NCBI GenBank assembly: GCA_004791255.1
Contig: SRUQ01000006.1
Span: forward strand, 124,001-188,000
Origin: a bacterium M00.F.Ca.ET.205.01.1.1
Lineage (GTDB): Bacteria > Pseudomonadota > Alphaproteobacteria > Rhizobiales > Rhizobiaceae
Length of the DNA: 64,000 nucleotides
Direction: 5' to 3'
Under the pieces are notes generated by a model. That model saw only the letters and a program-made list of their open reading frames with translations, was not told the origin of the DNA and made no database searches. The translations under genes and the position numbers were made by a program. Positions 1-8,430 of the stretch are shown here, in pieces (position 1 is the first letter of the stretch; every line of letters starts with the position of its first letter).

Positions 1-47
1 TGCACGGCCATGTCGGCATGCTGCGCCAACAACGAAAATACAGACAT
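1..47 (-). CDS. 5' end of an unidentified gene, truncated by the window edge
   Basis: A strong Shine-Dalgarno, AAGGAGGA, lies four bases before an ATG on the minus strand, and about 15 codons are readable (MSVFSLLAQHADMAV). It follows the GutM-type gene in the same direction, so it is probably the next gene of that operon. GutM is usually linked to glucitol/sorbitol PTS genes, so a PTS membrane component is possible. That rests on context only; the visible residues are too few to identify it. Confidence 0.55.
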   Translation of the reverse strand, partial: MSVFSLLAQHADMAV

Positions 48-161
48 TTCTCCTCCTTATGCCGCCCGCCGGTTGAAGCCAGTCGGTGCGCGGCGTCCTC
101 TACCCTTTGATTTAGAGACGGGTTCAGATTTCAGGTCGATTGGACCTGACATCATCCGGCT

Positions 162-599
162 CTAGGCCCTCGCTACGTTCAAACCGGACAGGCCCGGCTT
201 CTTCCCCGGCTCCGACCGTGCTTTGTCGATCTGTTCGATCGCCCGCTTCACGGCCTCGGCCACACCGGGTTCCCCCTCCCCCATGATCGCAGGGTTGGAC
301 CGGAGTCGATCGAGGGGAACACCCTCGAATTCTTCATGTCTCTTGAACTTGGTGAAGACGGAACGGCCGCTCATCACCATCATGCGGCGCACGATCAGGT
401 CAGGCGTCACCACGACCAGCGCGATGGTTCCCTTGGCAAATCGGCCGCGAAAATTGCCGGCTCCGACGAAGCCGTCCTTGTACTGGTTGGTGACGCCCCG
501 GAAGACGTCAGAATAGTGCCGCATCTGCAGCCAGACGCCGAGCGACTGCAGCGCCCAGACAATAACCAGCAGAAGCAGTCCCCACTGCCAGATCGCCAT
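162..599 (-). CDS. gutM: GutM-type glucitol operon activator
   Basis: The 145-residue product starts with one hydrophobic segment (about residues 5-22) followed by a small basic domain with the GutM pattern (MRHYSDVFRG, GRFAKGTIALVVV). GutM was described as an accessory activator of glucitol operons, although its membrane anchor argues against simple DNA binding. An upstream in-frame start would add 41 residues, but the chosen ATG has a good GGGAGGAG ribosome site and begins the conserved part. It reads toward the truncated gene at the left edge, probably as one operon. The roughly 190-bp gap to the divergent gene on the right should hold both promoters. Confidence 0.75.
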   Translation of the reverse strand: MAIWQWGLLLLVIVWALQSLGVWLQMRHYSDVFRGVTNQYKDGFVGAGNFRGRFAKGTIALVVVTPDLIVRRMMVMSGRSVFTKFKRHEEFEGVPLDRLRSNPAIMGEGEPGVAEAVKRAIEQIDKARSEPGKKPGLSGLNVARA

Positions 600-790
600 T
601 CGGTTCTCCTCCCGAAGCCTGTGTTGAACCGCATCCTTGGATGGATACCGGGCAACAGCAAAGTGAGAACATTTGTTTCCGAGAATGTCAATATGTATGA
701 TATTGGCTTGAGCCACGGTCATCCACAGGCGACGACCGATTTCGGCGGCGCCATGGCTGTGCTAACCTGCCGGCAAACGGGATATTTGAA

Positions 791-1432
791 ATGGATCTGC
801 CCTTTAGGGACGAATTGGCCCTCATGCCCGACCTGCGGCACCGGTTGCGGCAGTTGCGCTGGTTCCGCGCCACCTTCCGCGGCAGCGCCAAGGTCGTATC
901 CGATACGTTCGGCGTGCGCTTCGAGATCGACGAGGCAAAGCTCACCCGGGCTTTTCTTGACTGGGTCGAGATCATGGAAGCCCAGAAGCGCTTCGCCGCG
1001 GTCGACCGTGCCGACTTCATCGTCTTCGCCGCCGGCCTTGTGCTGCGCGAGCTGATCAAGCAAGCGCCGGCCCGCGAAATCTCCGGCCTCACTGATTTGA
1101 TCGAAACCGATCAGAATGCCGGAACTCTGGAAATCGTCCGCTTCTGGCCGGAAGGTTTTCTCTACACAAACTACTGCGTATCGGCGATTTCGGCGATCCA
1201 CCAGCAGGAGTTCGGCACCGCGCCCAGCATCGACAAATGCGCCGACGACCTGCGCACTTGGTGGTCCTATCGCGAGAACGTCACCGAGATGCCGGCCTAT
1301 GCCGTGGCTTTCCTCGACCGTTTCCTCGGCGCGGAACCGAATTGGATCACGCCCGACCGTGCACAATCGCGCCAGGCCATGCAACGGGCGCTCGGGTCTT
1401 CACGAGCAAGCGATGCGCTGCGTCAGCTCTAG
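791..1432 (+). CDS. conserved hypothetical protein
   Basis: This is a 213-residue soluble protein without signal peptide, membrane segment or a motif I recognise. It is rich in charged and aromatic residues (for example RWFRATFRG and DDLRTWWSYREN) and looks mostly alpha-helical. It is divergent from the GutM gene and is followed by a HAD hydrolase on the same strand about 90 bp later. Codon use matches the neighbours, and the frame is open throughout with strong third-position GC, so it is very likely a real gene. I cannot assign a function. Confidence 0.7.
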   Translation: MDLPFRDELALMPDLRHRLRQLRWFRATFRGSAKVVSDTFGVRFEIDEAKLTRAFLDWVEIMEAQKRFAAVDRADFIVFAAGLVLRELIKQAPAREISGLTDLIETDQNAGTLEIVRFWPEGFLYTNYCVSAISAIHQQEFGTAPSIDKCADDLRTWWSYRENVTEMPAYAVAFLDRFLGAEPNWITPDRAQSRQAMQRALGSSRASDALRQL

Positions 1433-1523
1433 GCCGGTCAATTCCGCGCCGCAAACATCGCGCTATTGAACATTTGACTCTTTGCCGATAGCGATGTGCG
1501 AAATTGACTCCAGGGAGAAGCGC

Positions 1524-2198
1524 GTGGCGCGATCAAGGCCTATCATTTTCGATTGCGACGGCGTGCTCGTCGACAGCGAGCCCCTGGCCGCCAAGGCCTA
1601 TGAGCGCGTCTATGAAAAGCATGGCATGCCCGGTGTCCATGGCGGCATCATCGCTCAGTGCATCGGCATGAAGCAGGCCGACATCATCGTCAAAATCAAG
1701 GAGTTGACCGGCCACCAGTTCCCGGTAGCCGCTGAAGGCGACATCTGGGCCGAGACCAGGATTCTCTTCGCCGAGGAGCTGAAGCCGACACCGGGCATCG
1801 CCGCGTTTTTGGAGACACTCGGCGGCGACCGCTGCGTTGCCTCGTCGTCGTCCGTCGAGCGCATCAACCACAGCCTTGCCGTCACCGGACTGGCGCGGTT
1901 TTTCGGCGACGCGATCTACAGCTCCTCGATGGTCAGGAACGGCAAGCCCGCGCCCGACATCTTCCTGTTTGCCGCCGCCAAGATGGGCGCCAATGCCGCC
2001 GACTGCATCGTCATCGAGGATTCGCCCTTCGGCATCCAGGGCGCGGTCGCCGCCGGCATGACTGCGATCGGCTACACCGGCGGCGGGCATACTTATGCGG
2101 AGCATGGCGCACGGCTGAGCGCGGCCGGCGCCGATTTCGTCTGCGCCGACTGGCATGAAATTAGCCGGCAACTGGCCGGGCTCGGCGTGCCGGCCTAA
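1524..2198 (+). CDS. HAD-superfamily hydrolase, beta-phosphoglucomutase-like
   Basis: The 224-residue protein carries HAD motif I near its start (FDCDGVLVDSEP), motif II (VASSSS), the lysine of motif III (NGKPAPDIF) and motif IV (IEDSPFGI). The DGVLVDSEP signature and helical cap place it with subfamily I sugar-phosphate phosphatases or phosphoglucomutases. The GTG start is chosen because AGGGAG lies six bases before it and motif I follows directly; an upstream ATG at 1482 would add 14 residues without a clear ribosome site. The substrate is unknown; a sugar-alcohol phosphate would fit the nearby GutM gene. Its stop overlaps the convergent DUF930 gene by four bases. Confidence 0.85.
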   Translation: MARSRPIIFDCDGVLVDSEPLAAKAYERVYEKHGMPGVHGGIIAQCIGMKQADIIVKIKELTGHQFPVAAEGDIWAETRILFAEELKPTPGIAAFLETLGGDRCVASSSSVERINHSLAVTGLARFFGDAIYSSSMVRNGKPAPDIFLFAAAKMGANAADCIVIEDSPFGIQGAVAAGMTAIGYTGGGHTYAEHGARLSAAGADFVCADWHEISRQLAGLGVPA

Positions 2199-3343
2199 TT
2201 CAGCTTATACTTGGCGAATCCACGCTTTGCCCATTCGCCGGGTGGGATCAATGAGCCCACACGAAAATTGAAGGACAGGACCCTGGTCGCATCAGTGTCG
2301 ACTTCACACCTGAAGCTCAAATCGTACCATTGCGTCCTCGTGCTGAACGCGGCCTGCGGACGATTGAGAACATTTCCTGAGTCCAGTGTAATGGTTGGCA
2401 CCCATTTGATCGCATAGTCGGCGCCTTGCAATTCCTGGCTCAGGACGTTGCCGCAAAGGTTGGCCACGCGCTGACCGCGCGGCACGTTCTCCATTGAGCT
2501 CGTCGCCAGCGCGTCGCCGGTCGCCCCTTGCGAATAAAGCTTCCTGACGCCCGGAAGGCCGGAATAGATCGGCGATCCGGCAGCTGCGGTGTTGGTCGGA
2601 TTTGACTTCGCCGCCTTCCCGCTTGGAGCTTTGAACGCCGTTGCCGGTTTGAAATTCATCGCCTTTGCCGGTTTGGGCTTCGCCTTTTCGCCCGAAGGCG
2701 GAGGCGTCGGTTTGCCCCCGTCGGCCGCCAATGGCTTTGGTGTCTCCGCTGCCTGCTGATCAGCGGTTTGCGGTTGCTCCTCCTGCTTGTCCGGCTGCTG
2801 TTTGTCGTTGTCCTCCGTCGCCTGCTTCTCCTCGCTTTGGGCGGATTTGGCATCCGGCGGAACGGCAGCAGGTTTCTCCTCAGGCTTGCTGGGCTGCGCC
2901 TGCTGTTCGGGAGTGGGAGACGCGGGTGTCGGAGCAACAGGAGGCTTCGCCGGCTCGTCCTTGGCCGGCTGCGGCGTGTTGGGCTTGGCACTTTCCCCGT
3001 CGAGGGATTTTTCAGGCCCGGTATCCTTTTTGCCATACTCGAAAACGCGTTTCAGAACCTGCTCATCCGGCAGCTTCGCCTTCGGTGATTCCGGAGGCGG
3101 TTTTTGTTCAGGTGGCTTTTCGACCTTCTGTTCAGGCTTCGGTTCCGGCGGCTTTGGAACGGGCTTCGGCTGCTCGGGCGGCGGTACGATGGCCACATTG
3201 ACCGGTTGTTCCTGCTGATCTGGCTGTTGTTCGGTCCTTGGCAGGCCGAAGATCAGCAATGCTGAGATGAGCACATGCAGGATGAGCGATGCGGCCAAGG
3301 CCCAACGCCAGTTCCGAAACCATTCTCCGATCTTGCCGCTCAT
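2195..3343 (-). CDS. membrane-anchored proline-rich DUF930 protein
   Basis: The protein has a short basic N-terminus, one transmembrane helix (about residues 13-33), a long linker rich in Pro, Lys, Glu and Gln (about residues 45-270), and a C-terminal globular domain of about 100 residues with the DUF930 pattern (VANLCGNVLSQELQG, WYDLSFRCEVD). The layout recalls TonB or TolA, a spacer carrying a periplasmic domain away from the inner membrane, but the end domain is not TonB. A start at 3439 would add 32 residues; the chosen ATG precedes the membrane helix, and neither has a strong ribosome site. Two cysteines in the end domain could form a disulfide. The role is unknown. Confidence 0.75.
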   Translation of the reverse strand: MSGKIGEWFRNWRWALAASLILHVLISALLIFGLPRTEQQPDQQEQPVNVAIVPPPEQPKPVPKPPEPKPEQKVEKPPEQKPPPESPKAKLPDEQVLKRVFEYGKKDTGPEKSLDGESAKPNTPQPAKDEPAKPPVAPTPASPTPEQQAQPSKPEEKPAAVPPDAKSAQSEEKQATEDNDKQQPDKQEEQPQTADQQAAETPKPLAADGGKPTPPPSGEKAKPKPAKAMNFKPATAFKAPSGKAAKSNPTNTAAAGSPIYSGLPGVRKLYSQGATGDALATSSMENVPRGQRVANLCGNVLSQELQGADYAIKWVPTITLDSGNVLNRPQAAFSTRTQWYDLSFRCEVDTDATRVLSFNFRVGSLIPPGEWAKRGFAKYKLN

Positions 3344-3483
3344 TCCGTTCGATGTGGAACGAAATGGTGGCCGCATCAAGCGCAGGCCCGCTGTCGGCGA
3401 AACTTTCTCGCCTGACAGATCCGTGATGAGGTGACCCATACCCCAGACCGAACACGAAGTGCTGGACCTGGAACGGGCAGGCC

Positions 3484-4845
3484 TTACACCAGCATGCCCA
3501 TCGGGTTTTCGATCAGCCGCTTGAAGGCGCCCAGCAGTTCGGCGCCCAGCGCGCCGTCGACGGCACGATGGTCGGTCGACAGCGTCACCGACATCACTGT
3601 GGCTATTCTGATCTCGCCGTTCCTGACCACCGCCCGTTCCTCGCCGGCACCGACCGCCAGGATCGTCGCATGCGGCGGGTTGATGACGGCGGCAAAGTCC
3701 TTGATGCCGAACATGCCGAGATTGGAGACGGCCGTCGTGCCGCCCTGATACTCCTCCGGCTTCAGCTTGCGGCTGCGGGCGCGGCTGGCCAAATCCTTCA
3801 TCTCGTTGGAGATGGTGGACAGCGTCTTTTCCTCGGCCTTGCGGATGATCGGCGTGATCAGCCCGCCGGGGATCGACACGGCGACGCCGACATCGGCATG
3901 CTTGTGCTTGACCATGGCGCTGTCGGTCCAGGAGGCATTGGCGTCCGGCACCGCCTTCAGCGCCATGGCCATCGCCTTGATCACCATGTCGTTGACCGAC
4001 AGCTTGTAGGCGGGTGCCTCACCCTTTTCGGTTTTCTTCACCGGTGCCGCCGCATTGAGCTGCGTGCGCAGCGCCAGCAGCGCGTCGAGCTCGCAGTCGA
4101 GCGTCAGGTAGAAATGCGGGATCGTCGACTTAGCCTCGACCAGCCGGCGCGCGATCGTCTTGCGCATATTGTCGTGCGGAACGAGTTCGTAGGAGCCTTG
4201 CTCGAACAGCTTCAGCACCTGGTCGTCCGACATCGGCTTGGGCGAAGGAGCCGGCGGGACTTCAGCCGAGGCCGGCGAAGTGATCTCGGCAGTCGGCTGC
4301 GCAAAAGCAACAGAGCTTTTCTCGAGGGCAGCCTCCACATCTGCGCGCACGACGCGCCCGCGCGGACCGCTGCCCTTTATCTCGTCAATCTTGAGACCGG
4401 CCTCACGGGCCAAGCGGCGCGCCAGAGGCGTCGCGCGCCCGGCGGTCAGCGATTGGCCGATCTCCCCCCTCGTAGGGGAGATGGCCGGCAGGCCAGAGGG
4501 GGGCGCCTGGCTCCCTGCCGCTGGCGGGACAGCGCCCCCCTCTGTCGGCTTCGCCGACATCTCCCCCACGAGGGGGGAGATTGGCGCCTTATCCCCGTAG
4601 GCCTCGCCCTCGGCATAGATCCATGCAACCGCTGCGCCGACCGGAATATCGACGCCTTCCTTGCCGGTAACGTCGCGCAGCACGCCGCTGGCCGGCGCGT
4701 CGATCTCCATCGCCGCCTTGTCGGTCTCGATCTCAAACAGCACGTCGCCCTTCTTGACCTGGGCGCCCTCCGCGGCGAACCAGCGCGAAATCTGTCCGGT
4801 CGCCATGTCCATGTCGACCTTGGGAAGAATGACTTCGACCGGCAT
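3484..4845 (-). CDS. pdhC: dihydrolipoyllysine acyltransferase (E2) of a 2-oxoacid dehydrogenase complex
   Basis: The 453-residue protein has a lipoyl domain (about residues 1-78, lipoyl lysine K43 in ETDKAAMEI), a linker, a peripheral subunit-binding domain (about 137-172, ATPLARRLAREAGL) and a catalytic domain ending with the DHRAVDG active site. It should transfer the acyl group from E1 to CoA. It is the last gene of an operon with E1 beta and E1 alpha, three bases after E1 beta. Residues 88-130 of the linker are encoded by a palindromic repeat element, which is odd. Whether the substrate is pyruvate or another 2-oxoacid (acetoin, branched-chain) is not settled by sequence; the unusual first gene of the operon makes a specialised complex plausible. 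Confidence 0.9.
   Translation of the reverse strand: MPVEVILPKVDMDMATGQISRWFAAEGAQVKKGDVLFEIETDKAAMEIDAPASGVLRDVTGKEGVDIPVGAAVAWIYAEGEAYGDKAPISPLVGEMSAKPTEGGAVPPAAGSQAPPSGLPAISPTRGEIGQSLTAGRATPLARRLAREAGLKIDEIKGSGPRGRVVRADVEAALEKSSVAFAQPTAEITSPASAEVPPAPSPKPMSDDQVLKLFEQGSYELVPHDNMRKTIARRLVEAKSTIPHFYLTLDCELDALLALRTQLNAAAPVKKTEKGEAPAYKLSVNDMVIKAMAMALKAVPDANASWTDSAMVKHKHADVGVAVSIPGGLITPIIRKAEEKTLSTISNEMKDLASRARSRKLKPEEYQGGTTAVSNLGMFGIKDFAAVINPPHATILAVGAGEERAVVRNGEIRIATVMSVTLSTDHRAVDGALGAELLGAFKRLIENPMGMLV
4461..4580. repeat. palindromic repeat element inserted in frame in the E2 gene
   Basis: Two 23-bp arms, at 4461-4483 and 4558-4580, are inverted copies of each other with one mismatch (core TCTCCCCCCTCGT). 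A second partial inverted match (AGAGGGGGGCGC) lies inside. The unit is exactly 120 bp, or 40 codons, so the E2 frame stays open and the element is translated as a Pro/Gly-rich stretch in the interdomain linker. It has the look of a rhizobial intergenic palindromic element that landed where extra residues are tolerated. Confidence 0.85.
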
Positions 4846-4848
4846 GGA

Positions 4849-5847
4849 TCAGCGAACCCCTTTCACGAGGTCGCGTGCAGCGCCGATGATGTCGGGAACC
4901 TGCGGCACCGTGGCCTTCTCCAGCTCCGGATTGTAGGGGATCGGCGTCTCCGCCCCGCCCAGCCGCACGATCGGCGCGTCGAGATAATCGAACGCCTCGC
5001 TCTCGGCGATCATGGCGCTGACCTCGGCGCCGATGCCGAGCGTCTTCACCGCCTCATAGACGCACATCAGCCGCGACGTCTTCTTGACGCTGTCGATGAC
5101 GGTCTGCTTGTCCATCGGCCTGATCGTCCGTAGGTCGACGACTTCGACGTCGATGCCTTCGGCCTCCAGCACGGCGGCGGCATCGAGCGCCTTCTGCACC
5201 ATGATCGACGTGGCGACGATGGTCAGATCCCGGCCCTCACGGCGGATGTCGGCCTTGCCGATCGGCACTGTGTAATAGCCTTCGGGCACCGGGCCTTTCA
5301 TCTTGTAGAGCAGCTTGTGCTCGAAGATCATCACCGGATCGGGATCGGCGACCGCTGCCAGAAGCATGCCCTTGGCATCGTATGGCGTCGCCGGCTGGAT
5401 GACCTTCAGGCCCGGCACATGGCCGAGCCAGGCCTCGAAGCTCTGGCTGTGCTGCGCAGCCGCCCCGGTGCCGGAGCCGGCGGGAAAGCGCATCACCAGC
5501 GGCACCGAAACCTCGCCGCCCAGCATGAAGCGCATCTTGGCTGCCTGGTTGACGATCTGCTCCATGGCGAGCGTGGCAAAATCCGAGAACTGGAATTCGA
5601 AGATCGGCCGCATTCCGGTGACGGCGGCGCCGACAGCGACGCCTGCGCCGCCCAGTTCCGAAATCGGCGTGTCCAGCACTCGGTCTGCGCCATAGCGGTC
5701 GACCAGATCGCCGGTGACCTGGAAGGCGCCGCCATAGACGCCGATATCCTCGCCCATCAGGAAGACGCGCTCGTCCATGTCCATGGCGATAGCCATGGCT
5801 TCCTGGATCGCCTGGGCGTAGCTCAGTTCACGCACCATCGCGTCCAT
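4849..5847 (-). CDS. pdhB: 2-oxoacid dehydrogenase E1 component, beta subunit
   Basis: The 332-residue protein is a full-length transketolase-type E1 beta: it has the GEDIGVYGG region near residue 35, LDTPISELG, and a C-terminal transketolase domain. It pairs with E1 alpha to decarboxylate a 2-oxoacid using thiamine diphosphate and to acylate the E2 lipoyl group. Its ATG shares one base with the E1 alpha stop (TGATG), so the two are translationally coupled; a GTG one codon earlier is also possible. There is no lipoyl domain at its N-terminus, unlike the longer PdhB of the main rhizobial pdhABC operon, which suggests that this is a second, specialised complex. Confidence 0.9.
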   Translation of the reverse strand: MDAMVRELSYAQAIQEAMAIAMDMDERVFLMGEDIGVYGGAFQVTGDLVDRYGADRVLDTPISELGGAGVAVGAAVTGMRPIFEFQFSDFATLAMEQIVNQAAKMRFMLGGEVSVPLVMRFPAGSGTGAAAQHSQSFEAWLGHVPGLKVIQPATPYDAKGMLLAAVADPDPVMIFEHKLLYKMKGPVPEGYYTVPIGKADIRREGRDLTIVATSIMVQKALDAAAVLEAEGIDVEVVDLRTIRPMDKQTVIDSVKKTSRLMCVYEAVKTLGIGAEVSAMIAESEAFDYLDAPIVRLGGAETPIPYNPELEKATVPQVPDIIGAARDLVKGVR

Positions 5848-6875
5848 CACGCCAGCTCCGTATAGACATAATTTCCGGTCTCGCTGACGTCAGGCGACGG
5901 GCTCGCCTTGGCGAACTCGATGCCGTCGGCGATCTCCTGAGCCACCGCGTTGCGAATGGCCTCGATGCCCTTGTCGTCGATGAAACCGAATTCGCGCAGT
6001 TCGTTCTCGAACAGCGTGATCGGGTCGCGGTTCGACATCCAGTCCTCGATCTCTTCCTTGGTGCGATAGCGGTTGCGATCGCTCTTGGAATGGCCGCGAT
6101 GCCGGTAGGTCTTGGATTCGATCAGCGTCGGCCCCTCGCCGGCGCGCGCCCGCTCGACGGCTTTGTGCGAGGCCTCGGCAACTTCGGAGAAGATGTTGCC
6201 GTTGACGATGACGCCGGGCATTGCATAGGCGGCGGCGCGGTCGGCGATGTTCTTCACCGCAGTCGACCGCGCCGTCGATGTCGACATGCCATAGCCATTG
6301 TTCTCGCACACGAAAATGACCGGCAGCTGCCAGACCGCCGCCATGTTGAGCGCCTCGTGGAAGGCGCCCTCATTGTTGGCGCCGTCGCCGAAGAACGAGA
6401 TCACGACCTTGCCGGTCTTCATCATCTTGGATGAGAGCGCAGCGCCGACCGCGATCGGGATGCCGCCGCCGACAATGCCGTTGGCGCCGAGATTGCCCTT
6501 GCCGACATCGGCGATATGCATCGAGCCGCCACGGCCTTTGCAATAGCCCGTCGTCTTGCCGAAGAACTCGGCGAACATGCGCTTGACCTCGGCGCCCTTG
6601 GCGATGCAGTGGCCATGGCCGCGATGCGTCGAGGTGATCTGGTCATCCTCGGTCAAAGGCATGCAGATGCCCATGGCGCTGGCTTCCTGGCCGATCGACA
6701 GATGCATGGTGCCGTGGATGAGGCCGCGCGTATAGCACTCCTCCGCGCCCTCTTCGAAGCGGCGGATGAGATACATCTTGTAGAGCACCTGCTTGAGCTG
6801 CTCGGCGCCGTACTGGCGATAGACGAAGGGCAGGTTGGCGCGGCTGTCCGCGACGGCTTTGCTGGCTCCGGCCAT
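5847..6875 (-). CDS. pdhA: 2-oxoacid dehydrogenase E1 component, alpha subunit
   Basis: The 342-residue protein carries the thiamine diphosphate motif (GDGANNEGAFHE to CENN, about residues 173-205), the phosphorylation-loop-like region YRHRGHSKSDRNRYR, and the usual EGAEECYTRGLIHGTMHLS opening of E1 alpha. The ATG is set two bases after the stop of the upstream oxidoreductase gene, and the conserved N-terminus starts there; the longer open frame upstream is only overlap. It forms the alpha2beta2 E1 with the next gene. Pyruvate or acetoin are both plausible substrates. Confidence 0.9.
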   Translation of the reverse strand: MAGASKAVADSRANLPFVYRQYGAEQLKQVLYKMYLIRRFEEGAEECYTRGLIHGTMHLSIGQEASAMGICMPLTEDDQITSTHRGHGHCIAKGAEVKRMFAEFFGKTTGYCKGRGGSMHIADVGKGNLGANGIVGGGIPIAVGAALSSKMMKTGKVVISFFGDGANNEGAFHEALNMAAVWQLPVIFVCENNGYGMSTSTARSTAVKNIADRAAAYAMPGVIVNGNIFSEVAEASHKAVERARAGEGPTLIESKTYRHRGHSKSDRNRYRTKEEIEDWMSNRDPITLFENELREFGFIDDKGIEAIRNAVAQEIADGIEFAKASPSPDVSETGNYVYTELA

Positions 6876-6877
6876 GG

Positions 6878-8206
6878 TCAGGCTCCAACGGTTCCGTAGA
6901 CGAGCTTGTCCTGGCGGGCGCGCAGTTCGGCGATCTTCGAGCCGGCGGCCGGCGCCGCGTTGGCATAGGTAATCAGCTCGCCCTTCTTGATCGGCGCCGT
7001 CACCGAACCGCCTTGCAGCAGGCCGCAGGGAACAGCCTTGGCGGCGCGCGCTTCCGGCGCCGTCATGATCCAGGCGCGGTAGCAATACTCGCCGATCGCA
7101 TCGAGCGTCTCGCCCGGCTGCATGTCCTTCTTGGCCACCGCGCAGACCTCGGCCACGGGCTTGGCCAGCGGCACCATGTCGGCCTTGCCGTAGAGCACGA
7201 CGCGGGCACAGGTCAGCGGCACTTCCAGCGAGGTCAGGTGATAGGGGCGGTGGAAGGTGAAATACGGGCCTTTGCCCATCTTCAGATCCTCCATGCGTTC
7301 CGAAATGCGCGGATGCGACATGTCGGCGACGACGAAGACGCCGGGCGCGACGCCTTTGCCGATCGAATAGTCGACGACGCCGACCTTCGACAGCACGCCG
7401 CCATCTTTTTCAGGCACCAGCACCTTGTTCAGTTCGCCGAGTGTCGCCGCCGGGCCATGCATGCCGGCCTTGTCGGGCACCAGGCCTGTGGCGTTGGCGA
7501 TCGCCGCCATCTCGACCATGGTCTTGGAGCCATCGACGAATTCGACCAGCATGCGCACATTCATGTGCCGGCGCCTGGCCTCTTCCTCATAGGCTGGCGG
7601 CGTGGCGTCGATGTTGAGCGGGTTGTTCTTGCCCTTGCCGGCCGCGACGATCGGATGGCCCATCGCCGAGACGAATTCGATCAGTTCCATGCAGGACGAT
7701 GGCTCATCGCCAGCGCCCAGCGAATAGGTGACGCCAAGCCTGTCGGCCTCGCTCTTCAGATAGGCGCCGATGGTGACGTCGGCCTCGACATTCATCATCA
7801 CTAGGTGCTTGCCATGCTCCATGGCGCGCAAGCCGATCTCGGCGCCGACAGCGGGCACGCCGGTGGCATCGATGACGACGTCGATCAGATCATTGTCGAT
7901 GACCAGGCTGGCGTCGTTTGTCACCGCTACCTTGCCGGCCTCCATGGCAGCGGTCATCGCCGAAGCGTTCGACACTTCGCGGGCATGGCCGGTTTCCTGG
8001 AAGGCGATGTCCACCGCCTTGCTGGCGGCGGGGAGGTTCAGTTCTGAAATGGCGCCGATCTCGATGCCGGACATATGCGCGACGCGGGTGACGATGTCGG
8101 TTCCCATTTCGCCGGAGCCGATCAGGCCGATGCGGATGGGCTTGCCCGATTTGCCGCGTTCATCGAGATCGCGGGCAAGGCCCGTCAACGAAATATTGGA
8201 AGCCAT
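6878..8206 (-). CDS. NAD(P)-dependent oxidoreductase with C-terminal SAF domain
   Basis: The N-terminal half is a Rossmann fold of the homoserine-dehydrogenase/DapB type (IGLIGSGEMGTDIV near residue 30, followed by IDATGVPAVG). The C-terminal part (about residues 350-430) resembles a SAF domain, the fold of FlgA and antifreeze-like proteins. Such fused proteins are often named SAF-domain or homoserine-dehydrogenase-like, but the substrate is not known to me. It heads the E1 alpha-E1 beta-E2 operon with a two-base gap, so it probably makes or clears a metabolite that feeds that complex. The start is the ATG after a GGGAGGAAT ribosome site; an earlier in-frame start adds only six residues. Confidence 0.8.
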   Translation of the reverse strand: MASNISLTGLARDLDERGKSGKPIRIGLIGSGEMGTDIVTRVAHMSGIEIGAISELNLPAASKAVDIAFQETGHAREVSNASAMTAAMEAGKVAVTNDASLVIDNDLIDVVIDATGVPAVGAEIGLRAMEHGKHLVMMNVEADVTIGAYLKSEADRLGVTYSLGAGDEPSSCMELIEFVSAMGHPIVAAGKGKNNPLNIDATPPAYEEEARRRHMNVRMLVEFVDGSKTMVEMAAIANATGLVPDKAGMHGPAATLGELNKVLVPEKDGGVLSKVGVVDYSIGKGVAPGVFVVADMSHPRISERMEDLKMGKGPYFTFHRPYHLTSLEVPLTCARVVLYGKADMVPLAKPVAEVCAVAKKDMQPGETLDAIGEYCYRAWIMTAPEARAAKAVPCGLLQGGSVTAPIKKGELITYANAAPAAGSKIAELRARQDKLVYGTVGA

Positions 8207-8233
8207 ACCGCTTATTCCTCCCACATTGCAGGC

Positions 8234-8278
8234 TGTTCAATTGCTTGACGGGTATTGAACATATGTATTTCTGTCAAG
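8234..8278 (-). promoter_or_regulatory. probable promoter/operator of the oxidoreductase-E1-E2 operon
   Basis: A perfect inverted repeat, GTTCAAT (8235-8241) and ATTGAAC (8254-8260), has 12 bases between its arms. On the minus strand a TTGACA box (8272-8277) lies just outside it and could be a -35 element, with no convincing -10. The site is about 30-70 bases upstream of the first ATG, as expected for a repressor site. No regulator gene is adjacent. Confidence 0.5.
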
Positions 8279-8430
8279 ACTAATGTCCAAATCTGGGGCA
8301 TTTTTGACAGGCTTTGCGCAAACTGCGGACAAGCCGAAAACCCATGCAGCCGCGACGGCTGCACAGGAGACTTGTTCGCCGGTCGCGACAATCGCTTCGT
8401 CGAGACCGCTATCGTCCGGAAATGGAGAGC

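Noticed and set aside
8235..8260. Possible fourth member of the TTGAAC-N5-TTCAA operator set
   Set aside because: The half-sites face the other way (GTTCAAT first) and the spacing is 12, so it is a different operator.
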